64,000 nucleotides of DNA. Origin: Streptomyces sp. Y2F8-2 (lineage in GTDB: Bacteria; Actinomycetota; Actinomycetes; Streptomycetales; Streptomycetaceae). The notes beneath the pieces were generated by a model that worked only from the letters and a program-made list of their open reading frames with translations, made no database searches and was not told the origin of the DNA. The position numbers were made by a program, and so were the translations under genes. Shown here one piece after another: positions 9,865-18,547 of the stretch. The stretch spans positions 124,001-188,000 of the forward strand of contig NZ_BNGS01000009.1 of the NCBI RefSeq assembly GCF_014905555.1, in the 5' to 3' direction. The stretch's first letter is position 1, and the number at the start of each line of letters is the position of its first letter.

Positions 9865-9907
9865 CTGCGGGGACGTCCCACGACCGCTTCCCGGAAAGTC
9901 CCCGCAG
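9865..9907 (-). terminator. Stem-loop after the amine-catabolic operon
   Basis: CTGCGGGGAC (9865-9874) and GTCCCCGCAG (9898-9907) form a 10-bp stem with a 23-nt loop, 22 bp downstream of the stop codon of the amine oxidase gene. It may end the long minus-strand operon or attenuate transcription into aspA. Confidence 0.6.
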
Positions 9908-9929
9908 TGTCACCGCCGTCGGCGTCGGC

Positions 9930-11213
9930 TCAGAGCAGCTTGTCCTTCGCCTTGTAGTAGGCGCCGCCGAACGGCAGGAACCAGGCGGTGCCGTTGTAGA
10001 AGGGGACAGGGACCTTCGGGAAGCCGAAACCGCGCAGCGGGTTGGCCTCGGGCTTGCCGTCCATCATCTCGGCGACCGCGCGGCCCATGTACGTGGCCAT
10101 CTGGACGCCGTGACCGCAGTAACCCATGGAGTAGTACAGGCCGTTCACCTCGCCCGCGTGCGGAACGCGGTCCCAGGAGAAGCCGACCATGCCGCCCCAC
10201 ACGTAGTCGATGCGCACCCCGGCCAGCTGCGGGAAGATCTCGGTCATCTCCCGCTTCAGGATGTCTCCGCTCTTGATGTCGGAGGCGGGGTTGGAGGGGG
10301 CGAAGCGGGCCCGGCCGCCGAAGGCGAGGCGGTTGTCCGGCGTGAGGCGGACGTAGTGGCCGACGTTCTTGTGAGCGACCAACAGACGGCCGTTCGGGAT
10401 GAGCTCCTTGGCGCGCGCCTCCCCCAGCGGCTCGGTGACGATGATGAAGCTGCCGACGTTGATCAGCCGCTTGCGGAACCACGGCATCGACTTGTCGGTG
10501 TAGGCGTCCGTCGCCGCCATGACCTGCTTGGCACGGACGGTGCCGTGCAGGGTCTCCACCAGGAAGCCGCCGCCCGGCAGGCGGGTGAGACCGGTGGCGG
10601 CGTTGCGCTCGTGGATCTCGGCGCCGGCCCGCTCGGCGGCCTCGGCCAGGCCGCCGACGAACTTGCCCACGTGCAGGCCCGCGCTGAGCGGGTCGAGCAG
10701 GGCGCCGTGGTAGTAGTCCGAGCCGAGCTCGGCTCGCAGTTCGCCCTTGCTCAGGACGACCGTCTCGTGGCCGAAGTTCTCGGCCAGGTCGCGCTGCTTG
10801 GCCCGCAGGCCCTCGAAGTGCTGGGGCTTGCAGACCAGGCCGAGGCGCCCGGAGCGGTTGAAGTCGCAGTCGATCTGCTCCGTCTTCGTGAGGCCCTCGA
10901 CGACGTCGACCGCCTCGCGGAAGGCGTTGTACAGCTCGAGGGCGCGCTCCTGGCCGTAGCGCTTGCGGGCCTCGGCGGGACTGATGGTGATGCCCTGGGT
11001 GCACATGCTGCCGTTGCGCCCGGAGGCGCCCGAACCGACCTTGTCCTTCTCGACGAGGACGACCCGGGCACCCTTGCGGGCGGTGTGGTAGGCGGTGGAC
11101 AGCCCGGTGAGGCCGCCGCCGATCACCACCACGTCCGCCTCGTCGGGCAGGTCCTTTCCGGATCGGTCGGGCAGGGTGGGGGCTGTGTCCAGCCAGTAGG
11201 GGATCTGCTTCAT
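9930..11213 (-). CDS. FAD-dependent amine oxidase of the DAO family (PuuB-like)
   Basis: A 427-residue flavoprotein beginning MKQIPYWLDTAP. The ADP-binding fold VVIGGGLTGLSTAYH (about residues 30-44) is followed by the GSGASGRNGSM segment typical of DAO-family oxidases that cover FAD. The C-terminal part has WGGMVGFSWDRVPHAG and YCGHGVQMATYMGRAVAE. Closest recognisable family is the gamma-glutamylputrescine oxidase / glycine oxidase group, acting on secondary or primary amines and releasing H2O2 and aldehyde; the actual substrate is not determinable. The start was placed at the ATG at 11213, where homology begins; the longer open frame upstream is unlike the family. It is the last gene of the operon, 50 bp after the HAD gene, and its product aldehyde could feed the upstream-encoded aldehyde dehydrogenase. 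Confidence 0.85.
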   Translation of the reverse strand: MKQIPYWLDTAPTLPDRSGKDLPDEADVVVIGGGLTGLSTAYHTARKGARVVLVEKDKVGSGASGRNGSMCTQGITISPAEARKRYGQERALELYNAFREAVDVVEGLTKTEQIDCDFNRSGRLGLVCKPQHFEGLRAKQRDLAENFGHETVVLSKGELRAELGSDYYHGALLDPLSAGLHVGKFVGGLAEAAERAGAEIHERNAATGLTRLPGGGFLVETLHGTVRAKQVMAATDAYTDKSMPWFRKRLINVGSFIIVTEPLGEARAKELIPNGRLLVAHKNVGHYVRLTPDNRLAFGGRARFAPSNPASDIKSGDILKREMTEIFPQLAGVRIDYVWGGMVGFSWDRVPHAGEVNGLYYSMGYCGHGVQMATYMGRAVAEMMDGKPEANPLRGFGFPKVPVPFYNGTAWFLPFGGAYYKAKDKLL

Positions 11214-11263
11214 GGCGTGCGTCCTGTCGTGTTCTCTGTCCTGTGTCGCCGTTCGGCCGTCGC

Positions 11264-11935
11264 TCAGCAGCCGAGAAGCTTCGGCAGGCCCGACAGGTCG
11301 GGCAGCTCGTCGTAGGGCTGGTAGTCGGCGCTGCCGGGGCGGCCGTAGCGGTTGATCCACACCCGGCGCTTCAGACCGAGGTCGCGGGTCGGGATGTGGT
11401 CGTACTCCCAGCCCTGGGCGGTGTGGATGACCTGCGAGGGCTCGACGCCCATGGTCCTGAACGCGTGCTTGAAGGTCTGCCGGTCCGGCTTGTAGGCGCC
11501 GGCCTGCTGGGCGGTGATGACGTAGTCGAACTCGACGCCGATGTTCTTGACGTTCCGCGCGATCAGGTTGTCGTCGCTGTTGGAGATGATGGCGATCTCG
11601 TACTTGGTCTTCAGCGCGCGCAGGGCCTCCGGGACCTCCGGGAAGGGGCCGAAGGTGGGGACGGCGTCGACGAGGGCCTCGCCGTCGGACTCGCGGTACT
11701 CCAGGCCGTGCAGACGCATGGCGTTCTTCAGGCTGGAGGGCAGGATCTCGTGGTAGGGACGGTAGGCCTCCAGGACGGCCTGGAAGCGCATGACGCGGAA
11801 GTCGTCGAGGAACTCGTCGACGTCCAGGTTGTCCAGGTCCAGGCGGCCGGAGTCGCCGAGGATCTTCAGGGTGGTGGGGCCGAGCTGGAAGTCGATCAGG
11901 GTGCCGTAGGCGTCGAAGGTGACGATCTCTCGCAT
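11264..11935 (-). CDS. HAD-superfamily hydrolase, type II haloacid dehalogenase-like
   Basis: A 223-residue HAD hydrolase. Motif I FDAYGTL (residues 7-13) holds the nucleophile Asp8. Motif II is in IISNSDDN and the motif III lysine is in AYKPDRQTF. The C-terminal GYNRYGRP-like segment (VWINRYGRPGS) fits the (S)-2-haloacid dehalogenase subgroup. Members of this subgroup often act on other small organic acids or phosphates, so dehalogenation is only one possibility. It is in the amine-catabolic operon, 46 bp after the aldo/keto reductase stop and 50 bp before the amine oxidase. Confidence 0.85.
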   Translation of the reverse strand: MREIVTFDAYGTLIDFQLGPTTLKILGDSGRLDLDNLDVDEFLDDFRVMRFQAVLEAYRPYHEILPSSLKNAMRLHGLEYRESDGEALVDAVPTFGPFPEVPEALRALKTKYEIAIISNSDDNLIARNVKNIGVEFDYVITAQQAGAYKPDRQTFKHAFRTMGVEPSQVIHTAQGWEYDHIPTRDLGLKRRVWINRYGRPGSADYQPYDELPDLSGLPKLLGC

Positions 11936-11981
11936 GGTGTTCAGCCTCGATTCACAGTGTCAGCAAGGGGAGGTGGTGGCT

Positions 11982-12920
11982 TCAGACGACGCGTTCGCCG
12001 GGGGTGACGATCGCGTCGAGTGCGGCCAGATCGGCCGTGTCGGGGATCCAGTCGGCCGCCGCCGCGTTGGCGGTGACCTGCTGGGGGGTCATGGCGCCGC
12101 AGATGACGGAGCCGACGGCGGGCAGGGCCGCCAGTCCGCCCACGGCGACCTGGAGGAGGGACAGGCCGCGTTCGGCGCCGTACGCGGTGAGCGCCTCCAC
12201 GCGGTCGAGCGCGGCGTCGGTGAGCCAGCCCTGCCGCCAGGACAGGCGGCTGCCGGGCGGGGGAGCCTCGCCGCGGCGGTACTTGCCGCTGAGCAGGCCG
12301 TTGGCCAGCGGGTAGTACGGGAGGAGACCGACGCCGTGGCGCAGGCAGGCGGGGATCAGGTCGTTCTCCGCGCTGCGGTCGAGCAGGTGGTAGCGGGCCT
12401 GGGTGGACACGAAGGCGCCGGTGAGCTCCTCGGCCGGCAGGTTGGAGCAGCCGATGTACCCGACCTTGCCCTCGTCGACCAGTTCCAGCAGGGCGGCGAT
12501 CGTCTCCTCCAGCGGGGTGACGCCGTCCGGCTCGTGGTACTGGTACAGGTCGATCCGTTCGGTGCCGAGCCGGCGCAGGGACGCCTCGACGGCGTACCGG
12601 ATGTAGGGGCGGGCGCCCCGCCGGCCGTACAGGTCGGCCTCGCGCCCCATCTCCATGCCGAACTTGGTGGCCAGGACGACATCGTCCCTGCGCCCCTTCA
12701 AGGCGGCACCCAGGAGCCGTTCGCCGTCGCCGCGCGAGCCGCCCCGTTCGCCGGACCCGCCGTACATGTCGGCGGTGTCGAACAGGGTGATCCCGGCGTC
12801 GAGGGCCGCGTGGACGACCGCCTTGGTGCCCTCCTCGTCGAGGCGGGAGCCGAAGTTGTTGCCTCCGAGGCCGACGACGGAGACGGTCGGTCCACGTTCG
12901 CCCAGGGTGCGGTACCTCAT
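11982..12920 (-). CDS. Aldo/keto reductase
   Basis: A 312-residue NADPH-dependent aldo/keto reductase. It shows the TIM-barrel start MRYRTLGERGPTVSVVGLGG, the catalytic Asp and Tyr in LFDTADMYGGS, Lys in LATKFGME and His in YQYHEPDG, plus the GYIGCSNLP strand. The family reduces or oxidises aldehydes and ketones; here it may interconvert an amino-aldehyde or hydroxy acid formed from the operon substrate. Its ATG overlaps the aldehyde dehydrogenase stop by four bases (ATGA), implying translational coupling. Confidence 0.9.
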   Translation of the reverse strand: MRYRTLGERGPTVSVVGLGGNNFGSRLDEEGTKAVVHAALDAGITLFDTADMYGGSGERGGSRGDGERLLGAALKGRRDDVVLATKFGMEMGREADLYGRRGARPYIRYAVEASLRRLGTERIDLYQYHEPDGVTPLEETIAALLELVDEGKVGYIGCSNLPAEELTGAFVSTQARYHLLDRSAENDLIPACLRHGVGLLPYYPLANGLLSGKYRRGEAPPPGSRLSWRQGWLTDAALDRVEALTAYGAERGLSLLQVAVGGLAALPAVGSVICGAMTPQQVTANAAAADWIPDTADLAALDAIVTPGERVV

Positions 12921-14377
12921 GACCGGCTCCCGAACCCGATGCAGACGTTCTTGGTCTGCGTGTAGCTCGCCAGGGCCTCCAAGCCCTTCTCCCGGCCCCA
13001 GCCGCTGTGCTTGTAGCCGCCGAAGGGCAGCTCGACCCCGGTGCCGACGCCGGTGGCGTTGACCGAGACCTGGCCTGCCCGGATGCCCTCGGCCAGGCGC
13101 ATCGCCTTGTCGATGTCGCGGGTCCAGACGTAGGAGGACAGGCCGTAGGGGCTGTCGTTGGCCATTTCCAGGGCCTCTTCGGCGTCGTCGAACTCGATGA
13201 CCGTGACGACGGGGCCGAAGATCTCCTCCCGGGCGCAACGGGCCTGGTTGGTGAGGCCGGTGAGGACCGTCGGCTGGACGTAGTACCCGTCAGCCAGTTC
13301 GGGGTCGGACGGGGCGCCCCCGCCGACGCGGACCGTCGCGCCCTCCTGCCGTGCCAGGTCCAGGTAGCCGAGCACCCGGTCGCGCTGCCGGGCGGCGACG
13401 AGCGGACCGATGTCCGGGTCGGTGAGGCCGGGGCCGACGCGCAGGGCGGCGACCTTCTCGACGAGCCGGTCGAGGAACTCCTCGGCGCCGCGCTGCAGGA
13501 GCAGCCGGGTACCGGCCGAGCACATCTGTCCGGCGTTGCTGAACGAGGCGCCCATGATCGCCTTCAGTGCCAGGTCGTAGTCGGCGTCGGCGAAGACGAT
13601 GAACGGCGACTTGCCACCCAGTTCGGTGACGGAGGGCACCACGTTGGCGGCGGCGGCCTGGGCGACCTTGATCCCGGTGGGCACCGAGCCGGTGAAGGTG
13701 ACCTGGTCGATGTCCGGGTGGCCGGCGAGGGCCGCGCCGGTCTCGCCGTCGCCGGGGACGACGTTCAGCACGCCCGGTGGGAGACCGCACTCCAGGGCGA
13801 TCCTGCCGATCTCCAGCGGGGTGAGGGGCGCCTCCGGGGACGGCTTGAGCACCACCGTGCAGCCTGCCGCCAGTGCCGGGGCAGAGCCCCGAGCGGTGTT
13901 CTGGAGCGGGTAGTTGAACGGGATGATCTGGCCGGAGACACCGATCGGCTCGCGGACGGTGTAGTCGATCAGACCGGGGCCGAGCGGGATCGTCGTGCCG
14001 CCGAGCTTGTCCGCGACCCCCGCGTAGAACTCGAAGTAGCGGGCGGCGGCCTCGACATCGGCCTTCGCCTGGCCGAGCGGCTTGCCGACGTCCTGGCTCT
14101 CCAGGCGGGCCAGCCGTTCGCCCTGGTAGCGGATGGCCTCGGCGATCCGGTACAGGATCCGGCCCCGGTCGGCAGCGCGCATCCGGGCCCACTGGGGTGC
14201 CGTGAACGCCGCGCGGGCGGCGGCCACCGCCCGGTCCACGTCGGCCGGACCGGCCAGCGCCACCTGGGCGATGGCCGTCCCGTGGGACGGGTCGAGGACG
14301 GTGAAGGAGCGACCGTCGGCGGCGGGGGCCTGCTTGCCGTCGATCAGCAGCTCGGTCAGTTCGAGTGCGCCCGTCAT
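12917..14377 (-). CDS. NAD(P)-dependent aldehyde dehydrogenase
   Basis: A 486-residue ALDH starting MTGALELTELLIDGK. The coenzyme-binding region GQIIPFNYPLQ, the glutamate in VTELGGKSPF and the catalytic Cys in NAGQMCSAGTR are all present, as is the C-terminal PFGGYKHSGWGREKG. It would oxidise an aldehyde made by the transaminase or amine oxidases to the acid. Candidates are aspartate semialdehyde to aspartate, or 4-aminobutanal to 4-aminobutyrate; sequence alone does not decide. Its ATG overlaps the stop of the deacylase gene (ATGA), and its stop overlaps the aldo/keto reductase start the same way. Confidence 0.92.
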   Translation of the reverse strand: MTGALELTELLIDGKQAPAADGRSFTVLDPSHGTAIAQVALAGPADVDRAVAAARAAFTAPQWARMRAADRGRILYRIAEAIRYQGERLARLESQDVGKPLGQAKADVEAAARYFEFYAGVADKLGGTTIPLGPGLIDYTVREPIGVSGQIIPFNYPLQNTARGSAPALAAGCTVVLKPSPEAPLTPLEIGRIALECGLPPGVLNVVPGDGETGAALAGHPDIDQVTFTGSVPTGIKVAQAAAANVVPSVTELGGKSPFIVFADADYDLALKAIMGASFSNAGQMCSAGTRLLLQRGAEEFLDRLVEKVAALRVGPGLTDPDIGPLVAARQRDRVLGYLDLARQEGATVRVGGGAPSDPELADGYYVQPTVLTGLTNQARCAREEIFGPVVTVIEFDDAEEALEMANDSPYGLSSYVWTRDIDKAMRLAEGIRAGQVSVNATGVGTGVELPFGGYKHSGWGREKGLEALASYTQTKNVCIGFGSRS

Positions 14378-15327
14378 GGCCGGATCTCCCCCAGCACCTC
14401 GCCGAAGATGACGACCTCGTCGCCGGGGCGCACCGTGCGGATCCGACGCACCCAGAGCACGATGCCGTCCTGCGGGGCGCTGACCTCTTCCAGCGTGTTG
14501 CCGTAGTGGTCGGTGATGGTCGCGATCAGATCGCCTTCCTTGCAGGTCTCCCCCGGCTCGGCGCGGGCGACGAAGAAGCCGCCGGCGGCGGAGCGGGCGA
14601 AGGTGCCGGAGACGGTTGTGTAGGTGTCCCGCAGCTCGGCCTCGCCGTCGATCATGCCGAGGCTGCGCAGGATGTTGCGGATCGAGTTCATGTGGTGCCC
14701 GACGTTGGTCTCGCGGTACGTGGCGCCACCGCACTCGATGGTGATGGCCGGCTTGCCGGCCGCGAGAACGGGGTGGCGGACCGTGCCGCCCCACTTGCCG
14801 CCCTTCCAGACCAGCTCGTGCCCGGCGGCCAGGGCCAGGTCCGTCGCCAGGTCCTCGTAGCCGCCCTGGAGGATGACCAGCGGGGCGATCTCGCCGTAGG
14901 CGCCGCCGGTGTGCAGGTCGACCACGGCGTCGACGGCGGGGACCACCTGCTCGACGAAGGTGGCGGCCAGACGCTGCGAGTACGAGCCCTCCGCGTCACC
15001 CGGGAAGATGCGGTTGAGGTTGAGGTGGTCGATGCCGCTCGCGCGGGCGGCCGCCTCGAACGCCGGGGTGTTCATGCAGGGGATGCCGACGACGGTGCCC
15101 CGCAAGGTGCCCGTGTCGATCTCGGCGAGGACGCGCCGGATGGCCTCCTGGCCGTCGTACTCGTCGCCGTGCACGCCCGCGTCCACGCACAGGACCGGGC
15201 CGTCCTGGGCGCCGTTGACGACGATCAGCGGAATGCCGAGGTCCACGCCGTAGGTGCTGGTGCCGACCGGGATGAGGCCCTGGGCGCGCTCGCCCGGGGC
15301 GACGGTCAGCGGACCGATGGAGTACAT
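14374..15327 (-). CDS. Succinylglutamate desuccinylase/aspartoacylase-family amidohydrolase (first copy)
   Basis: A 317-residue zinc-dependent deacylase of the AstE/AspA family, related to DoeB/EutE N-acetyl-diaminobutyrate deacetylases. The zinc site is AGVHGDEYDG (His and Glu) plus the His in VVDLHTGG; the catalytic Glu is in AITIECGG. The C-terminal 90 residues form a barrel-like beta domain. The ATG at 15327 (MYSIGPLTV) is preferred over one 21 bases upstream because GAAAGGAAC lies just before it. It sits between the transaminase and ALDH genes, a neighbourhood that matches an N-acyl amino acid being deacylated and then transaminated. A second, diverged copy is in the same operon at 20855-21922, so the two may serve different acyl substrates. 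Confidence 0.85.
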   Translation of the reverse strand: MYSIGPLTVAPGERAQGLIPVGTSTYGVDLGIPLIVVNGAQDGPVLCVDAGVHGDEYDGQEAIRRVLAEIDTGTLRGTVVGIPCMNTPAFEAAARASGIDHLNLNRIFPGDAEGSYSQRLAATFVEQVVPAVDAVVDLHTGGAYGEIAPLVILQGGYEDLATDLALAAGHELVWKGGKWGGTVRHPVLAAGKPAITIECGGATYRETNVGHHMNSIRNILRSLGMIDGEAELRDTYTTVSGTFARSAAGGFFVARAEPGETCKEGDLIATITDHYGNTLEEVSAPQDGIVLWVRRIRTVRPGDEVVIFGEVLGEIRP

Positions 15328-15363
15328 GTCGTTCCTTTCAGAAAGCATGTGCGAAAGCAGATG

Positions 15364-16755
15364 TCAGAGGCGGGCGGACGCCTCGGCGAGGGTCTCCGCA
15401 AGGGTGTCGGCGATACGGTCGAGAAGGGCGCGGTCGCTGATGAGCGGGGGCGCGATCTGGACCAGCGGCGCGGAGCGGTTGTAGACGCGGGCCAGGAGCC
15501 CGGCCTCGCGCAGCCGGCGCGGGATCAGGTCGGCGATCAGGTCGGTCCGAGCGCTGTCGCTGAAGCCGCCGTCGTCGAGGTCGCCGACGAGTTCGCAGGC
15601 GTAGAAGAAGCCGGCGCCCCGGACGTCACCGACGATTCCGAGGTCCGCAAGGGAGGCCATCCGTCGCGCCAAGTGGTCCTGGAGGCCAAGGACGTTGTCC
15701 AGGATCCGGTCCCGCTCCATGATCTCCAGGCTGCGCAGGGCGATGGCCGCGCTCAGCGGGTGCCCGGCGAAGGTGTAGCCGTGGTTGAGGACCGCGCCGG
15801 GCTGGTTGATGACCTCGACGACGCGGTGGCTGACCAGGGTTGCCCCCATGGGCGCGTAGCCGGCGGTGATGCCCTTGGCGACGGTGACGATGTCCGGACG
15901 GGCGCCGTACCGGTCGCCGCCGAACCACTCCCCCAGCCGCCCGAACGCGGTGATGACCTCGTCGGCGACGAGCAGGAAGCCGTAGCGGTCCGCCAGGGCG
16001 CGGAGTCCCTGCCAGTAACCGGTCGGCGGGGTGATGCAGCCTCCGCGGTTCTGCACCGGCTCGGCGATGAGCATCGCGATCGTCTCCGGGCCCTCGGCCA
16101 GGATCGCGGCCTCCAGCTCGGCGAGCAGGTGGGAGGTGTAGGTCGCGTCGTCGGTGTACTCGGGAGCGAGGCCGAAGCGGTTGGTGTTGGACACGAACCG
16201 CGTCTCGATGGCACCGGGGCCGTACGGCTCGCGCAGCCCGGGGTCGTCGGTGAGCGACAGGGCGCCGATGGTCAGCCCGTGGTAGGCGCCGCGCCGGGCG
16301 ATGGCCTTCACCCGCCCCGCTTCGCCCCGCAGGGCGTGGTACCGGCGGGCGATCTTCCAGGCGGTCTCGACGGCCTCGGCGCCGCCGCCGGAAAAGAAGG
16401 TGTGCTCAATGTCGACGGGCGCGATCCGGGACAGCCGTTCGGCGAGCTCGATCGCCGCCGGGTGGGCGGAGGCGGACCACAGTGGGCTGAAGCACAGCTC
16501 GCGCAGTTGCTTGTCCGCCGCCTCGGCGAACTCGCGGGCGTAGGTGTGGCCGAGCTGGCAGCAGTACAGGCCGGAGAGGCCGTCGATGTAGCGCCTGCCG
16601 TCGGCGTCGTCGACGTACGGCCCTTCGCCGCGCCGGACGACGAAGAGATTCTCGCCGTCCGGCCCGAGCGAGCCGTTCGGGGTCATGTTGAGGAGCAGGT
16701 GTCTGGCCGCGGTGGCGGACATCTCCCCGGCGGGGGTGCGGGTGCTGGTGGTCAT
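15364..16755 (-). CDS. Class III PLP-dependent omega-aminotransferase
   Basis: A 463-residue fold type I aminotransferase close to beta-alanine/omega-amino acid:pyruvate and putrescine (SpuC-like) transaminases. Visible hallmarks are DADGRRYIDGLSGLYCCQLGH near the N-terminus, FFSGGGAEAVETAWKIAR, the PLP Asp in LLVADEVITAFGR and the Schiff-base Lys in VTVAKGITAGYAPMG. It likely transfers a terminal amino group from a diamine or diamino acid to pyruvate, generating the aldehyde for the operon's dehydrogenase. The ATG overlaps the last codon and stop of the permease gene (ATGA). Confidence 0.9.
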   Translation of the reverse strand: MTTSTRTPAGEMSATAARHLLLNMTPNGSLGPDGENLFVVRRGEGPYVDDADGRRYIDGLSGLYCCQLGHTYAREFAEAADKQLRELCFSPLWSASAHPAAIELAERLSRIAPVDIEHTFFSGGGAEAVETAWKIARRYHALRGEAGRVKAIARRGAYHGLTIGALSLTDDPGLREPYGPGAIETRFVSNTNRFGLAPEYTDDATYTSHLLAELEAAILAEGPETIAMLIAEPVQNRGGCITPPTGYWQGLRALADRYGFLLVADEVITAFGRLGEWFGGDRYGARPDIVTVAKGITAGYAPMGATLVSHRVVEVINQPGAVLNHGYTFAGHPLSAAIALRSLEIMERDRILDNVLGLQDHLARRMASLADLGIVGDVRGAGFFYACELVGDLDDGGFSDSARTDLIADLIPRRLREAGLLARVYNRSAPLVQIAPPLISDRALLDRIADTLAETLAEASARL

Positions 16756-17621
16756 GACGCGGTCTCACTTCCGGCGGGCAGGCCCACACCGGGCTCGGTC
16801 GGCAGCAGGCCGTCCTGCTGTCCGGAGCCGCTGAGCCTGCGCACCACGGCGACCAGGGCGAGGGCGACGACGGCGATCCCGATGAGGATCGCGCTGACGG
16901 CCGTCACCGACGGGTCGACGTCGTACTGGAGGACGTTGAACACCTGGACCGGCAGGGTCACGGTGTCGACGGAGGACAGGAACTGCGCGATGAAGAACTC
17001 GTCGAAGCTGGTGATGAAGGAGAAGATCGCGGCGGCGACCAATCCGGGCATGGCCAGCGGGAAGGTGATGCGCCGCGCGACGGTGAGGCGACTCGCGCCC
17101 ATACTGGCGGCCGCGTCCTCGAGGCGTTCGTCGATGCCCTTCAGCGTGGCCATGAGGATCATCACCGCGATCGGTGAGGCGAGCACGGTGTGGCCGAGGG
17201 CGATGGCGATCGGGCTGCCGAGCATCGAGGCCGGTTCGAAGAGCAGGAACAGGCCGAGCGCCATGACGACCTGGGGGATCACCAGCGGGGCCAGGACCAG
17301 GCCGTAGACCGCCGTCCTCAGCGGCAGCTCGCTGCGGACCAGGGCCGTGGCCGCCGTCAGGCCCAGGAGGAGGGAGAAGACAGTGGTCAGGCAGGCCACC
17401 AGAACGCTGAGCGACAGCGCGGCCGGCCACTTGCTGCCGTCGGCGAACAGCACCTTGTACCAGTCGAGCGTCCAGGAGGACGGCGGGAAGGAGCCGAAGG
17501 CGTCCTTGCCGAAGGAGGTGACGACGATGACGACGATCGGCAGCACCAGGAAGAGCAGGATCAGCGTGGACAGCACCGTGAGAGTGATGCGTCCGGCCAG
17601 GGTGGAGCGCAGCTCGGTCAT
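16752..17621 (-). CDS. ABC transporter permease, PotC type
   Basis: A 289-residue inner-membrane permease with about six hydrophobic segments (first at LTVLSTLILLFLVLPIVVIV). The EAA loop lies around EDAAASMGASRLTVARRITFPL, which contacts the ATPase. The family is the spermidine/putrescine type importers (PotC-like second permease). It overlaps both neighbours by four bases and works with 17618-20782 as one importer. Confidence 0.92.
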   Translation of the reverse strand: MTELRSTLAGRITLTVLSTLILLFLVLPIVVIVVTSFGKDAFGSFPPSSWTLDWYKVLFADGSKWPAALSLSVLVACLTTVFSLLLGLTAATALVRSELPLRTAVYGLVLAPLVIPQVVMALGLFLLFEPASMLGSPIAIALGHTVLASPIAVMILMATLKGIDERLEDAAASMGASRLTVARRITFPLAMPGLVAAAIFSFITSFDEFFIAQFLSSVDTVTLPVQVFNVLQYDVDPSVTAVSAILIGIAVVALALVAVVRRLSGSGQQDGLLPTEPGVGLPAGSETAS

Positions 17622-18547
17622 GACCGCGCACCTCGGTTCCGGTACGCCTCGCCCGCCGATTTCAGCAGCCTGAGCAGCAGCAGTCCGGCGAAGGTGAGCA
17701 GCAGCAGGATGATGCCGAGCGCCGAGGCCCCGTTCCACTGGTCCTGCTTCATGACCTGGGTGTCGATGAGGGAGGCGACCATGGTCTGCTTCGGACCGCC
17801 CATGAGGGCGGGCGTGATGTAGTAGCCGAGGCAGAGGATGAAGCACAGCACGCCCGCGTTGATCAGGCCGGGAGCGACCAGCGGCACGTAGACCCGGCGG
17901 AAGATGGTGATCCGGCCGGCGCCCATGCTGGCCGCGGCGGCCATCAGCCGGCGGTCGATCCCCTTCATGACCGCGTACAGCAGCAGCACGGTGTACGGCA
18001 GCATCACGGAGGTGGTGCCGATGACGACTCCCAGCTCGTTGTAGAGCAGCTGGAAAGGGGCGCCGGGGACATGAAGTGCGGTCAGAGCATTGTTCACGAC
18101 GCCGTGTTCACCGAGCAGGATGATCCAGCCGTAGGTGCGCACGAGAGCGCTGATGAAGTGCGGGACGACCACGATGACCATCACCAGCCCCGCCCACAGG
18201 GGCTTGAGCCGGGACACCGCGGCAGCCAGGACGAAGCCGACGACCAGGCTGAGCAGCGAGGTCTCGGCGGAGATCCGCAGGGTGGTGAGGAGGATCTCCA
18301 GGTTGGCGCCCTGGAAGACGTCGGTGTACCAGTGGAGGGTGAAACCTCCGCTCTCGCCCTTGAGGCTCAGCATCAGCGTGCTGAAGATCGGGTAGACGAA
18401 GAGGATCAGCAGGTAGAGGACCACGGGTGCGGCGTTGAGCAGGCTGAAGCGGGTGCGGCGGTCGGACAGCGCGCGGCCCAGTCGTTTCCTGCGGGGCACC
18501 GGGGCGATGGAGCCCGGTGCCGGAGCGAGTACGGCCACCGTCCTCAC
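17618..18547 (-). CDS. ABC transporter permease, PotB type
   Basis: A 309-residue membrane protein, first permease of the importer, with about six transmembrane spans (VVLYLLILFVYPIFSTLML is the first) and an EAA loop MAAAASMGAGRITIFRRVYVPL. The GTG at 18547 is chosen because it overlaps the ATPase stop as GTGA, matching the operon's style of coupling; the open frame extends much further upstream but has no membrane character there. Confidence 0.9.
   Translation of the reverse strand: MRTVAVLAPAPGSIAPVPRRKRLGRALSDRRTRFSLLNAAPVVLYLLILFVYPIFSTLMLSLKGESGGFTLHWYTDVFQGANLEILLTTLRISAETSLLSLVVGFVLAAAVSRLKPLWAGLVMVIVVVPHFISALVRTYGWIILLGEHGVVNNALTALHVPGAPFQLLYNELGVVIGTTSVMLPYTVLLLYAVMKGIDRRLMAAAASMGAGRITIFRRVYVPLVAPGLINAGVLCFILCLGYYITPALMGGPKQTMVASLIDTQVMKQDQWNGASALGIILLLLTFAGLLLLRLLKSAGEAYRNRGARS

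Noticed and set aside
14365..17307. A 980-codon plus-strand open frame across the transaminase and permease genes
   Set aside because: Its translation is Asp/Gly/Val/Arg-rich without motifs, and it is antisense to four well supported genes; this is the usual GC3 artefact.
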